NCBI RefSeq assembly: GCF_000379485.1
Contig: NZ_KB902310.1
Location: 62,001-126,000, forward strand
DNA from: Wenxinia marina DSM 24838
Lineage (GTDB): Bacteria; Pseudomonadota; Alphaproteobacteria; Rhodobacterales; Rhodobacteraceae
Direction: 5' to 3'
Length of the DNA stretch: 64,000 nt
The translations under genes and the position numbers were made by a program. Each line of letters opens with the position of its first letter. Positions within the stretch are counted from its first letter, which is position 1. Under the pieces are notes generated by a model. The model was given only the letters and a program-made list of their open reading frames with translations. It was not told the DNA's origin and ran no database searches. Below are positions 1 through 7,785 of this stretch, piece by piece.

Positions 1-1
1 C

Positions 2-475
2 GGCCTCGGCTACGTCGCGACGGCCGAGGTGGCGCTGCCGGCGATGCACCTGACGGCGCTGGAGATGGAGGCGCTGTCGACTGCCCTCGCCTCGCTCGCC
101 GATACCGGGGGAGAGCTGGGCGCAGCGGCGTCGGGTCTGCTGGCGCGGATCGGCGCCGAGGGGGCCGAGGCGCGGGGCCTGGGGGCGGCGCCGCTGGCCC
201 GCGAGGCGGGCGCCCTGCCGCACCTCGCCCCGGCACGGGCCGCGATTCGGGCGCGGCAGGTGCTGCGGGTGACGCTGGACGGGGAGACGGCCGAGGTGCG
301 GCCGCTCCGGCTCGACTACTGGGGCGGCCTCTGGGCGCTGATCGCGTGGAGCGAGACGGCGGGGGATTTCACGGAGGTGCCGCTGCATCGGGTCGAGGCG
401 CTGGCGCCGCTGCCGCGGCTGTTCGCGGAGGAGGCGGACAAGGGGCTGGAGGCGTACCTGTCGCGGCCGGCGTGA
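2..475 (+). CDS. WYL-domain HTH transcriptional regulator (YafY-like), 5'-truncated by window edge
   Basis: The frame is open from the first base of the window to a TGA at 473-475, so only the C-terminal part of the gene is visible. It begins GLGYVATAEVALPAMHLTA, which resembles the segment linking the DNA-binding domain to the WYL domain in YafY-family regulators. The C-terminal stretch with RPLRLDYWGGLWALIAWSE fits the WYL-type sensor fold. GTG at 29 is an internal codon in this reading, not the start. Such proteins usually act as ligand-responsive DNA-binding regulators. The N-terminal winged helix lies outside the window, so family assignment rests on the C-terminal half only. Confidence 0.7.
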   Translation, partial: GLGYVATAEVALPAMHLTALEMEALSTALASLADTGGELGAAASGLLARIGAEGAEARGLGAAPLAREAGALPHLAPARAAIRARQVLRVTLDGETAEVRPLRLDYWGGLWALIAWSETAGDFTEVPLHRVEALAPLPRLFAEEADKGLEAYLSRPA

Positions 476-547
476 GAGTGTCCGCGGGATCCCCACCCCC
501 GAGCTCGCCCTTGGGCCTCGCGGAGAGAGGGCGCCGCCGGGGCCGGC

Positions 548-574
548 GAGGTCCCGGGTCGAGCCCGGGACGGG
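548..574. repeat. Short palindromic intergenic repeat (CCCGGG type), copy 1
   Basis: The core GTCCCGGGTC-GAGCCCGGGAC is an interrupted palindrome between two convergent genes. Near-identical copies lie at 34273-34297, 59039-59064 and 59089-59117, with looser relatives at 5759-5779, 25507-25530 and 48700-48716. Position and symmetry suggest a REP-like element that can also act as a bidirectional terminator hairpin. Confidence 0.6.
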
Positions 575-657
575 ATGCCCTTGCGTCTACGGGCCGCGCG
601 GAAGGCCCGGGCACCGGCCGTCCGCCGCTGCAACGGCACCGGCGGGGGCGGACCCGG

Positions 658-1740
658 CTACCGCCGCACCGGGAACACGAAGCACCGGTCGCGGCGGATC
701 ATCAGCCACAGCGGCGTGCCCACGCGCGGCAGGAACACCGACGGCACCTCGGCCTTCAGGATCGAGCCGTCGAACTCCATGCGGAACTCCACCAGGCTGA
801 CAGAGCCCATGAACCGTGCCCGCTCCACCACGCCGCGGGCGGGGGTGCCCTCGATGGCGGTGGGGTTGGGGCCGCGGCCCTGGCGGTCGAAGTCGATCCG
901 CAGGTGCTGGGGCCTGATGACGATCTCGACCTCGGTGCCGTCGGGCACGCCGGGGGCGAGGAACTGGCCGAACGGCGTCTCGGTCAGCGCACCGCGCACG
1001 GTGCCGCGGATCACGTTGATGTCGCTGAAGAACGCCGCCGCCTCGCGGTCCACGGGGGCGTTGTAGATGTTGTAGGGCGCGCCGCGCTGGACGATCCGGC
1101 CGTCGCGCATCAACGCGATCTCGTCGGCCATGCGCATCGCCTCGGCCGGCTCGTGGGTGACGAGGACGACGGCGGCGCCGGCCTCCTTCAGCACCGCCAG
1201 CGTCTCGTCCCGGATGCCGTCGCGCAGGCGCTCGTCGAGGCCCGAGAAGGGCTCGTCCATCAGCATGATCCGCGGCCGCGGCGCCAGCGCGCGCGCCAGC
1301 GCGACGCGCTGCTGCTCTCCCCCCGACAGTTCGTGCGGATACTTCGCCGCGAAGCGGGTCATGCCGACGCGGGCGAGCATCTCGTCCACCCGCGCCGCCA
1401 CCTCGGACCGGCCGCCGGCGAGGCCGAAGCCGACGTTGCGGGCGACGTCGAGGTGGGGGAACAGCGCGAAATCCTGGAACATCAGGCCGATGCCGCGGCC
1501 TTCCGGCGGGACGTGCCCGTCCGCGCCGTGCAGGACGCGGCCGTCGGCGCGGATCTCGCCGGCCTCCGGCGTCTCGACGCCGGCGATCATCCGCAGCGTC
1601 GTGGACTTGCCGCAGCCGGAGGGGCCGAGAAGGCACGTCACCTGCCCGGCCGGGACCTGCAGCGACACGTCGTCCACGACGCGCCGCCCGGCGAAGGACC
1701 GGACGAGGCCATGGACCTCCAGGCGCGGAGACTCGCTCAC
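658..1740 (-). CDS. ABC transporter ATP-binding protein, FbpC/PotA-type
   Basis: This 360-residue ATPase would energise an inner-membrane importer. Visible motifs are Walker A GPSGCGKST (about 39-47), Q-loop Gln89, signature LSGGEQQR (138-145), Walker B IMLMDEP (158-164) and the switch His196. The roughly 130 residues after the ATPase core match the TOBE-type regulatory domain typical of iron(III) (FbpC), polyamine (PotA) and sulfate importers. The stretch VEIVIRPQHLRID resembles FbpC relatives. No permease or binding-protein gene is next to it in the window, so the substrate is not shown; iron(III) is the best guess. It lies 46 nt downstream of the nlpD-like gene on the same strand and may be co-transcribed with it. 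Confidence 0.85.
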   Translation of the reverse strand: MSESPRLEVHGLVRSFAGRRVVDDVSLQVPAGQVTCLLGPSGCGKSTTLRMIAGVETPEAGEIRADGRVLHGADGHVPPEGRGIGLMFQDFALFPHLDVARNVGFGLAGGRSEVAARVDEMLARVGMTRFAAKYPHELSGGEQQRVALARALAPRPRIMLMDEPFSGLDERLRDGIRDETLAVLKEAGAAVVLVTHEPAEAMRMADEIALMRDGRIVQRGAPYNIYNAPVDREAAAFFSDINVIRGTVRGALTETPFGQFLAPGVPDGTEVEIVIRPQHLRIDFDRQGRGPNPTAIEGTPARGVVERARFMGSVSLVEFRMEFDGSILKAEVPSVFLPRVGTPLWLMIRRDRCFVFPVRR

Positions 1741-1786
1741 CGGGACGGCAGATCCCGGCCGGCGGGAGGGAACGCGGTGCGACGCA

Positions 1787-3052
1787 TCAGGGCAGGTACT
1801 CGGTCGGGTCGCGGCTCTCCATTCCGCGGCGCACCTCGAAGTGGAGGAAGGCCGGGTTGCCCGCCCGCACCGCGCCGATCTGCTGGCCGCGGCTGACGCG
1901 GTCGCCGCGGGCGACGCTCAGGTTGTCGAGGTGGGTGTAGACCGTCAGCAGGTCGCCGTCGTGACGGATCACGACGATGTCGATCCCCTCGGTGTTGGTG
2001 GTGATCGCGGCGACCGTGCCGGCATCGGCGGCCCGGACCGGCGCTCCGGCCGACGCGCCGATGTCGATGCCCTCGTTCCGCCCGGCGGCGTAGTCGCGGA
2101 TGATCGAGCCGGCGGCCGGCATCACCATCTGCGCCTCGCGCGTCTCGGTCTGCTGCGCGCCGAGATCGGGAGAGGGGACGGCAGGCGCCGGCGGCTCGGC
2201 GGCGGGCGCGGGGGTCGTCGCGGTGCCGGAGGGGGCGGGCGCGGCGGCGGGTTCCACCCGTTCGTCCGGCAGCGGGACCACGGCCGAGGGCGGGACCGGC
2301 GTGACCGATCCGGCGCCGGGCTCGGGCTGGGCCACCTCGACCGGCAGGTCGGCCGCCGGGGTGCCGCCACGGGGAATCAGCAGTTGCTGCCCCTCGCGGA
2401 TCGCGAGGTCCGGGCCGAGGCCGTTCCATTCGGCGATGGTGCGCACCGGGACGCCGTACCGCCGCGCGAGGATGTAGGCGGTCTCGCCGCGCTGGACCTG
2501 GTGGCGGATCGGCTCGGCCCCCGCGGGCGGCGCGAAGGGCTGCCCCGAGGCGGCGGGCGCGGCGGCCGCCGGCTGCGCCGGTGCGGCGCGGTCGATCGCG
2601 GCCGAGGCGAGTTCGGTCACGTTGACCGCCGGCGCGGCGGTGGGGGCGGTCGCCGGGGCGGGCGCCGCGACCGGCGTGACGGCGCCGGGCACCCGGTCGG
2701 GCAGGGCGATGATCTCGTCCCGGCGCAGCACCGTGTCCGGCTGCACGCCGTTGTATTCGGCCACCCGCTGGGGATCGAGGCCGAGCCGGCCGGCGATGGA
2801 GGTGACGGTGTCGTCGCGGCGGGCGACGACGACCTGGTAGTTCGGGTAGGTGATGACGCCGCGTTCGTCCGGCCGCGGCCGGTTCGCCGCCTCGGCCGCC
2901 GCGGTCGCGGTGGTGAACCCGTCCGCGCGCGACCGCAGGTCGAGGTCCATGGGACCGCCGTTGCAGGCCGACAGGGTCAGCGCCGCGAGCGGGATCGCCA
3001 GCCGCGCCGTACCAAGGGTAATCCGGGGGCCGAAGGCCGGAAGTTGCCGCAT
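1787..3052 (-). CDS. nlpD: NlpD-like lipoprotein with two LysM domains and degenerate M23 (LytM) domain
   Basis: The 421-residue protein has a lipoprotein signal ending in LSAC (Cys30). It has LysM repeats at about 70-118 and 183-228, Pro/Ala linkers, and a LytM/M23 domain at about 310-420. The HxxxD metal motif is broken: Asn326 replaces the expected His, although Asp330, His374 (YTHLD) and His404 (LHFEVR) remain. That pattern is typical of EnvC/NlpD/DipM-type proteins, which activate amidases rather than cut peptidoglycan themselves. It follows surE-pcm, the classic neighbourhood of nlpD. The ATG at 3052 was chosen; two in-frame GTGs (3064, 3061) just upstream are possible starts. Confidence 0.85.
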   Translation of the reverse strand: MRQLPAFGPRITLGTARLAIPLAALTLSACNGGPMDLDLRSRADGFTTATAAAEAANRPRPDERGVITYPNYQVVVARRDDTVTSIAGRLGLDPQRVAEYNGVQPDTVLRRDEIIALPDRVPGAVTPVAAPAPATAPTAAPAVNVTELASAAIDRAAPAQPAAAAPAASGQPFAPPAGAEPIRHQVQRGETAYILARRYGVPVRTIAEWNGLGPDLAIREGQQLLIPRGGTPAADLPVEVAQPEPGAGSVTPVPPSAVVPLPDERVEPAAAPAPSGTATTPAPAAEPPAPAVPSPDLGAQQTETREAQMVMPAAGSIIRDYAAGRNEGIDIGASAGAPVRAADAGTVAAITTNTEGIDIVVIRHDGDLLTVYTHLDNLSVARGDRVSRGQQIGAVRAGNPAFLHFEVRRGMESRDPTEYLP

Positions 3053-3119
3053 CGATGTCACCACTCGCCTGTCGGCCGGTCTTGGCGCCGGCCTGTCTGT
3101 CGTCCGTTCCCGCGCGGGG

Positions 3120-3761
3120 TCAGTCCTCGCCCACGCCCTCGACCAGGGGCACGAACCGGACGGCGCGCAGCTCCTCGTACTCGTACCCCGTCTCGTGACG
3201 GGTCACGCGGATCAGGCTCTGCACCGCGTCGGACTGGCCCACCGGCAGCACCATGATACCCCCGACGCGCAGCTGGGCCAAGAGAGGCGACGGCGCGTCC
3301 TCGGCCGCCGCGGTCACGAGGATACGGTCGAACGGTGCCTGCTCGGGCAGGCCGAAGCTGCCGTCGGCGGTGATCGCCGTCACGTTGGGGATACCCAACT
3401 CCTCGATCACCGCGCGGGCGGCCACGACGAGGCGGCGGTAGCGGTCCAGCGTGTAGACCCGCCGCGCCAGCTGCGCGAGGATCACCGCCTGGTAGCCCGC
3501 GCCGGTGCCGACCTCGAGGACCTTGTCCCGCGGATTGATCTGCAGCGCCTGGGTCATCAGCCCCACGATGGACGGCTGGCTGATCGTCTGGCCGCAGGCG
3601 ATCGGCAGCGGCATGTCCTCGTAGGCGCGCTCGGCGAAGAGGCCCTTCACGAAGGCCCGGCGGTCGATCTTCTCCATCGCCGACAGGACGCGCGCGTCCG
3701 TCACCCCGCGCGAGCGCAGCGCGTAGAGGAACTGCATCTTGCGCTCGGCCTCGTCGGTCAC
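3120..3761 (-). CDS. pcm: Protein-L-isoaspartate O-methyltransferase
   Basis: The 213-residue enzyme methylates isoaspartyl residues in aged proteins using S-adenosylmethionine, starting their repair in the cytoplasm. It shows the family block [14 protein letters not shown] (about 51-64) and the SAM-binding motif [10 protein letters not shown] (81-90). The length is normal for the family. The GTG start at 3761 overlaps the surE stop by 4 nt (GTGA), so translation is probably coupled to surE. The order surE-pcm-nlpD is an old, widely conserved arrangement. A much longer frame opens upstream, but it runs inside surE and has no family match. Confidence 0.93.
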   Translation of the reverse strand: MTDEAERKMQFLYALRSRGVTDARVLSAMEKIDRRAFVKGLFAERAYEDMPLPIACGQTISQPSIVGLMTQALQINPRDKVLEVGTGAGYQAVILAQLARRVYTLDRYRRLVVAARAVIEELGIPNVTAITADGSFGLPEQAPFDRILVTAAAEDAPSPLLAQLRVGGIMVLPVGQSDAVQSLIRVTRHETGYEYEELRAVRFVPLVEGVGED

Positions 3762-4543
3762 GTCAGCCTCTCGGCCAGCGGGGCGAGAAGGTCGTGGGCG
3801 GTCAGGTCGCAGCGCATCGGCGTGACCGCGATATAGCGGTCGAGCGCGGCGGTGACGTCGCTGTCCTCGCCCGCGGTCACATCCTGCCGGCCGCTCCTGA
3901 CCCAGAGGAATCGTCGGCCCGAGGGCGACATGTGCGGCTCGGTCTGCATGCCGCCGCCGGCCCGCGCGCCCTGCGGGGCGACGCGCCGGCCGGCGACCTC
4001 GGCGGCGCGGACGGGCGGGAAGTTGACGTTGTAGAAGATGCCGTAGGGGCCGTCGGCGGCGAGGCCGGCGGCGAGGATGTCCCGGACCACGGCCGCCCCA
4101 TGCGCGGCCGCGGCCTCGAACGGGTCGTCGAGGGCCGAGTTGCCGGGGCCGTAGTACTGCGACAGCGCAATGGCGGGCAGGCCCTTGAGCGCCGCCTCCA
4201 TCGCGCCGCCCACGGTGCCGGAATAGAGGACGTTCTCGCCGGCGTTGTTGCCCCGGTTCACGCCCGACAGGACGAGGTCGGGCAGCGCGTCCGCCATGAT
4301 GTCGCCCACGGCGGCGAGGACGCAGTCCGCTGGGCTGCCCTCGGCGACCCAGCGGCGCGGGGCCAGCTCGGCGATCATGGTGGGGTGGGTGTAGCTGATG
4401 GCGTGGGCGACGCCCGACTGCTCGAACGCCGGGGCGACGGTCCAGACCTCGCCGCCGGGGCCCGCGACCTCGGCCGCGATCCTCTCCATCACCTCGAGGC
4501 CGGGGGCGTTGATCCCGTCGTCGTTGGTGATGAGTATGCGCAT
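3758..4543 (-). CDS. surE: 5'/3'-nucleotidase SurE
   Basis: This 261-residue metal-dependent nucleoside 5'-monophosphate phosphatase belongs to the stationary-phase survival family. The start [10 protein letters not shown] was chosen because it places the invariant metal-binding Asp8-Asp9 at the N-terminus, as in all SurE proteins; the upstream extension has no family resemblance. Other signature residues are Ser43 (EQSG) and Asn96 in [20 protein letters not shown]. It is the first gene of the coupled surE-pcm pair, with nlpD downstream. About 118 nt separate it from the epimerase gene upstream, so it may have its own promoter. Confidence 0.95.
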   Translation of the reverse strand: MRILITNDDGINAPGLEVMERIAAEVAGPGGEVWTVAPAFEQSGVAHAISYTHPTMIAELAPRRWVAEGSPADCVLAAVGDIMADALPDLVLSGVNRGNNAGENVLYSGTVGGAMEAALKGLPAIALSQYYGPGNSALDDPFEAAAAHGAAVVRDILAAGLAADGPYGIFYNVNFPPVRAAEVAGRRVAPQGARAGGGMQTEPHMSPSGRRFLWVRSGRQDVTAGEDSDVTAALDRYIAVTPMRCDLTAHDLLAPLAERLT

Positions 4544-4661
4544 CTCGCCCCCTCGGCCCACGGTTCTTCCTAAGCCGGGGCGCCGCCGGACGGAAGGGCC
4601 GCGCACCGGCCGGCCCGGGCCGTGGCCGGAGGGTCACGCTCGCAGATGTCGAGGGGGCGCT

Positions 4662-5633
4662 TCAGCCGGGATACCAGACCTTGCGCGGATCGTCCGCCGC
4701 CCGCTCGTAGGCGAAGGCGCGTTCGATCATCTCCCGCAGGTCCACCCGCGGCCGCCAGCCGAGGCGCAGCCGCGCCTTGGCGTTCGACAGCCAGTTGGAG
4801 TGCCAGGGGCCCCGGACCTCCACCGGGACGAAGTTCTGCTCTGCCAGGATGTCGCCGACCGCGGCGTAGTCCACCGGCTCGTCCATCGCGATGTTGAACA
4901 GCTCGCCTTCCGCCGCGGGATGGACGAGCGCCGTCAGGATCGCGGCGACGAGGTCCGAGACGTGGACGAAGTTGCGCTTCAGCGGCGCGCCCTGATGGTC
5001 GAGGAGGACCGGCACCGACGGCCGCGCCCGCGCCGCGGCGAGGGCGTCCGCGTCCATCACCTCCTCCCACGCCGGGCCGCCGAACTGGTCGGTGAAGGAC
5101 AGCGCGTGGCGGAAGTCGTCCTTCTCCACGATCCAGGGCGCCCGCAGGCAGCAGGTGTCGAGGCCGTACTGGATCCGCGCCTGCTCCAGCATCACCTCCT
5201 CGAGCACCTTGGTCAGGGCGTAGCAACCCGGGTAGGCGCGGCGCGGGCTGTCCTCGGTGATCGGGCCGGGATAGGCGTGGAACATGTGTCCGACGCTGCA
5301 GTCGCCGCCGAGGAGGAGGAACCGGCCCGGCGCGCCCTCGTGGCGGAACGCCTCGAGAAGGTGGAACATGCCCTTCACGCCGACCTCCATGGCGAGGTCG
5401 GGGGATTCCTTGACCGCCGCCATATGCAGGACATGGGTCACCCCCTCCATCGCCCGCGCCACGCCGGCCGCGTCGGAGAGCGAGCCGGTGACGGTCTCGA
5501 TCCCCGGCCGATCGAGGGGGCGGCTGTGAACCAGGGCGCGGATTGCGGCCCCGCGGTAGCGCGGGTCGATGGCGAGCGCGTCCAGGACGTGGTGCCCGAC
5601 CTTGCCGGTGGCGCCGGTGATGAGCAGTCGCAT
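4662..5633 (-). CDS. NAD-dependent epimerase/dehydratase family protein
   Basis: The 323-residue extended short-chain dehydrogenase starts with the Rossmann motif GATGKVG (about 7-13). It carries the catalytic YxxxK pair as Tyr138-Lys142 (CYALTKVL). The sequence PLKRNFVHVSDLVAAI around two thirds of the way through is typical of nucleotide-sugar epimerases and related reductases. The true substrate cannot be read from the sequence, and there are no other sugar-pathway genes nearby. The start MRLLITGATG was preferred over an ATG ten codons upstream because it puts the dinucleotide motif at the usual distance from the N-terminus. Confidence 0.85.
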   Translation of the reverse strand: MRLLITGATGKVGHHVLDALAIDPRYRGAAIRALVHSRPLDRPGIETVTGSLSDAAGVARAMEGVTHVLHMAAVKESPDLAMEVGVKGMFHLLEAFRHEGAPGRFLLLGGDCSVGHMFHAYPGPITEDSPRRAYPGCYALTKVLEEVMLEQARIQYGLDTCCLRAPWIVEKDDFRHALSFTDQFGGPAWEEVMDADALAAARARPSVPVLLDHQGAPLKRNFVHVSDLVAAILTALVHPAAEGELFNIAMDEPVDYAAVGDILAEQNFVPVEVRGPWHSNWLSNAKARLRLGWRPRVDLREMIERAFAYERAADDPRKVWYPG

Positions 5634-5758
5634 AGGTGGTCCTTCCGTTGCGGCAGGCGGCACGCTAGCGGAAGGGAAGGGCGGAGGCTACGGGAAGGGT
5701 GGCGCTCGCCCCGGCCTCGAGCTGGGCCTCGCGCAGCCGGGCGCTGGATCCCGGCGAG

Positions 5759-5779
5759 GCCCCGGCTCAGGGCCGGGGC
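5759..5779. terminator. Hairpin downstream of the SDR gene (REP-like)
   Basis: The arms GCCCCGGC (5759-5766) and GCCGGGGC (5772-5779) form an 8-bp stem. It lies between the SDR stop and the epimerase start, both on the minus strand. There is no T-run, so a Rho-independent terminator is not proven; the sequence also resembles the CCCGGG palindrome family of this window. Confidence 0.4.
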
Positions 5780-5840
5780 GTGTCGTTTGGGCTGGGTCCG
5801 GCCGCCTAACTGCCGGTCGGGGCCGGGCACCGGCGGGACG

Positions 5841-6482
5841 TCAGCCGGTGATCTCCGCCAGCAGGCGGGCGGCCTCCTCCCGCGGGTCCGCCAGTGCGGT
5901 GCGGTCCTCGCCGGGATGGAAGCGGGCGCGGACGGCGGTGGCCATGGGACGGGGGCGCAGGATCAGGACGGTCGGCCCGACGCGCATCGACTCGGCGCGC
6001 CAGTGCTCGGCGAGGCCGATCTGGGCGCGCTTGGTGGCGCCGTAGGCGGCGAAGAACTTCTCGCCGCCGCGCGGGTCGTCGAAGAACACCGCCCGGCCGC
6101 CCTCCTTCAGCAGGGGCGAGACGTAGCGGATCAGCCGCGCGGTCGCGGCGACGTTGGTGGCGAGCGAGCGGTCCATCTCCTTCTCCGCCACGTGGTCGGC
6201 GGGGGAGAGGGGCGCCGCGTAGATCGCGCAGTGCAGCCACAGCGAAAGCCCGCCCCAGCGGTCGTGGATCGTCCGGCACAGGGTCTGCATCGCGCCGTCG
6301 TTGGTGACGTCCATCGGCGCCAGCACCGCCTCGCCGCCGGCGGGCTTGATGCGGTCGTCGAGCTCTTCCAGCGCCCCTTGCGTGCGGGCCACGGCGATCA
6401 CCGGGCGGTCGCCGGCAAGCGTCTCGGCGAAGGCGGCGCCGAGACCGCGGGAGGCGCCGGTGATGAGGGCGGGAAGCGTCAT
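5841..6482 (-). CDS. Short-chain dehydrogenase/reductase family protein, catalytic Ser not seen
   Basis: The 213-residue Rossmann protein has the SDR cofactor motif TGASRGLG (8-15). It keeps the catalytic Tyr147 and Lys151 (YGATK). The Ser usually about 13 residues before the Tyr is absent: the segment reads AVFFDDPRGG. It may still reduce a substrate with altered chemistry, or have lost activity. The ATG at 6482 overlaps the stop of the upstream sulfotransferase-like gene by 4 nt (ATGA), so the two are probably translated together. Homologous small SDRs sit near purF/cvpA in Rhodobacterales. The substrate is unknown. Confidence 0.8.
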   Translation of the reverse strand: MTLPALITGASRGLGAAFAETLAGDRPVIAVARTQGALEELDDRIKPAGGEAVLAPMDVTNDGAMQTLCRTIHDRWGGLSLWLHCAIYAAPLSPADHVAEKEMDRSLATNVAATARLIRYVSPLLKEGGRAVFFDDPRGGEKFFAAYGATKRAQIGLAEHWRAESMRVGPTVLILRPRPMATAVRARFHPGEDRTALADPREEAARLLAEITG

Positions 6483-7042
6483 GCGCGGGGCTCCGTGGCG
6501 TTGTGGACGACCGCGATCTCGGCGCGGGCGGCGGCGAGGTCGCCCGCCGCACCGGTCCAGCCGAGGAAGGCGTCGAAATCCGCCGCCAGCGTCTCGAGCC
6601 GCATCGGCATGACGTGGGACTTGTCCTTGAGGAAGTGGCGGATGTTCTGCGTGACCGTGTCGACGTAGTCGCGGCACTCGTCGATCAGCGGCCGGCCCGT
6701 CGCCCGTCGGCGCGAGCGGGCGAGGATGTCGGTCCGGTAGGCCCGCAGGATGCCCTGGCGGGCGCGGGCGGCGAAGCTCTCGGCCACCGCCTCGGGGTCG
6801 CGGGTCAGGTGGACGTAGGCGGCGTCGTTGCCGAAGGCCGCGTCGAGCCGTCCGAGGAACCAGCTGAGCCGGTTGTCGATCTCGATGTGCCGGTCCGGGT
6901 AGGCGAGCCGGGCGGCACCCGTCAGGTGCGTCCGGCTCTCGTGCGCCGCGGTCCAGTTCGACAGGTGCCCGCAGGCGCGCGCCAGCGTCATCGAGCCGCA
7001 GCGCCCGGTGTTGAGAACGAAGACGTTGGCCGGAAAGCTCAC
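6479..7042 (-). CDS. Sulfotransferase-like P-loop protein
   Basis: The 187-residue protein opens with VFVLNTGRCGSMTLAR, the 5'-phosphosulfate-binding loop pattern of PAPS-dependent sulfotransferases. A later stretch, YVHLTRDPEAVAESF, fits the 3'-phosphate-binding region (R and S residues). Small bacterial proteins of this type are often annotated as sulfotransferase family without known acceptors. The GTG at 7042 was chosen because it starts just before the P-loop; an in-frame GTG at 7090 would add 16 low-complexity residues. It is translationally coupled to the SDR gene downstream (ATGA overlap). Confidence 0.7.
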   Translation of the reverse strand: MSFPANVFVLNTGRCGSMTLARACGHLSNWTAAHESRTHLTGAARLAYPDRHIEIDNRLSWFLGRLDAAFGNDAAYVHLTRDPEAVAESFAARARQGILRAYRTDILARSRRRATGRPLIDECRDYVDTVTQNIRHFLKDKSHVMPMRLETLAADFDAFLGWTGAAGDLAAARAEIAVVHNATEPRA

Positions 7043-7171
7043 GCCCCCGCCGTCCCCGGATCCGTCGCCGGCGCGCGGGACGGCGGGCACGCGTCGAAGT
7101 CGGGCATGTGGCGGGCGTCCTTCATTGCCTTCCCATATCCGCGCCCCGCGGGCGAGGGCAAGGCGGAGCGC

Positions 7172-7423
7172 TCAGCCCGGCAGGGTCAGCGCGGTGGCGC
7201 GGCCGCCCTCGTCCAGCTGCAGGCCGCTCTCGTCGATCGCGACGATCTCGGCCTCGCCGACGCGGGTGCCGACGCCGACCTTCACGATCTGGCCGTCGGA
7301 GAGGCGCAGGAGCGCGGTCGGCGTCTGGCCGAGGAACACGCCGATCAGCGCGGTCTCGTCCATCGGCAGGATACCTTCGTGAGAGGCCGCCGCGGCGGTC
7401 TCGGGGGTCGTGGTCTCGGTCAT
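7172..7423 (-). CDS. Small protein resembling a pilus-assembly PilP/GspC-type domain
   Basis: The 83-residue protein starts at ATG 7423 (METTTPETA-type N-terminus, MTETTTPE), preceded by GGAGG in the correct position. After a short acidic tail it reads PTALLRLSDGQIVKVGVG, then VGEAEIVAIDESGLQLDEG. This beta-rich, HR/GspC-like pattern is seen in small proteins of Rhodobacterales. No signal peptide is visible, and there are no pilus genes nearby. Function is unknown. It lies downstream of purF, separated by a roughly 240-bp repeated element. Confidence 0.65.
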   Translation of the reverse strand: MTETTTPETAAAASHEGILPMDETALIGVFLGQTPTALLRLSDGQIVKVGVGTRVGEAEIVAIDESGLQLDEGGRATALTLPG

Positions 7424-7537
7424 GGGTAAGCCTCCTTGCGGGCCGGCGTTGCGGGTGCCGTGCCCGTCAGCGGCGCGGGACGTATGACGCCGCACCGCGG
7501 CATGGAAGGGGCGCGCATGTCGCGTGGCGGGTTTCTG

Positions 7538-7776
7538 CCGGCGTCCGGCGCTCGCGCAGGCCTGCGGCCGCGCATCGCCCCGCCCGCCGTCCCGTCTCGG
7601 TGACAAGGTGGTGAGGTCGGGAAGTGGGGAGAGGTCGGGATCGTGCTGGGGAGGCGGTTCAGGGGCAGGTCTGCCCTGAACGCGCCTCATCGATGGTTCT
7701 CGCGATTCGCCGGAGCGTCAAGGATACCCGGCTTCGCCGGCGCCTGCGGCGTCCTTGACCCTCCGCCGAATCGCGG
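7538..7776 (+). repeat. Dispersed ~240-bp intergenic element, copy A
   Basis: This element fills most of the 362-nt gap between the 83-residue gene and purF. It is shared with copies at 11730-11967 and 53043-53282. It holds a first hairpin (7651-7688, arms GAGGCGGTTCAGGG and CCCTGAACGCGCCTC with a bulge). A long imperfect stem joins 7701-7723 to 7752-7775, enclosing a small CCGGC-TTC-GCCGG hairpin. The block ATCGCCCCGCCCGCCGTCCC near its left end is shared by all copies. No open reading frame spans it convincingly. Bases 7424-7537 hold nothing else recognisable. Confidence 0.85.
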
Positions 7777-7785
7777 ACGGGGGCG

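Noticed and set aside
1130-3256. 708-codon plus-strand frame opposite the ABC ATPase and nlpD genes
   Set aside because: It is the complement of two well-supported genes, with very biased composition.
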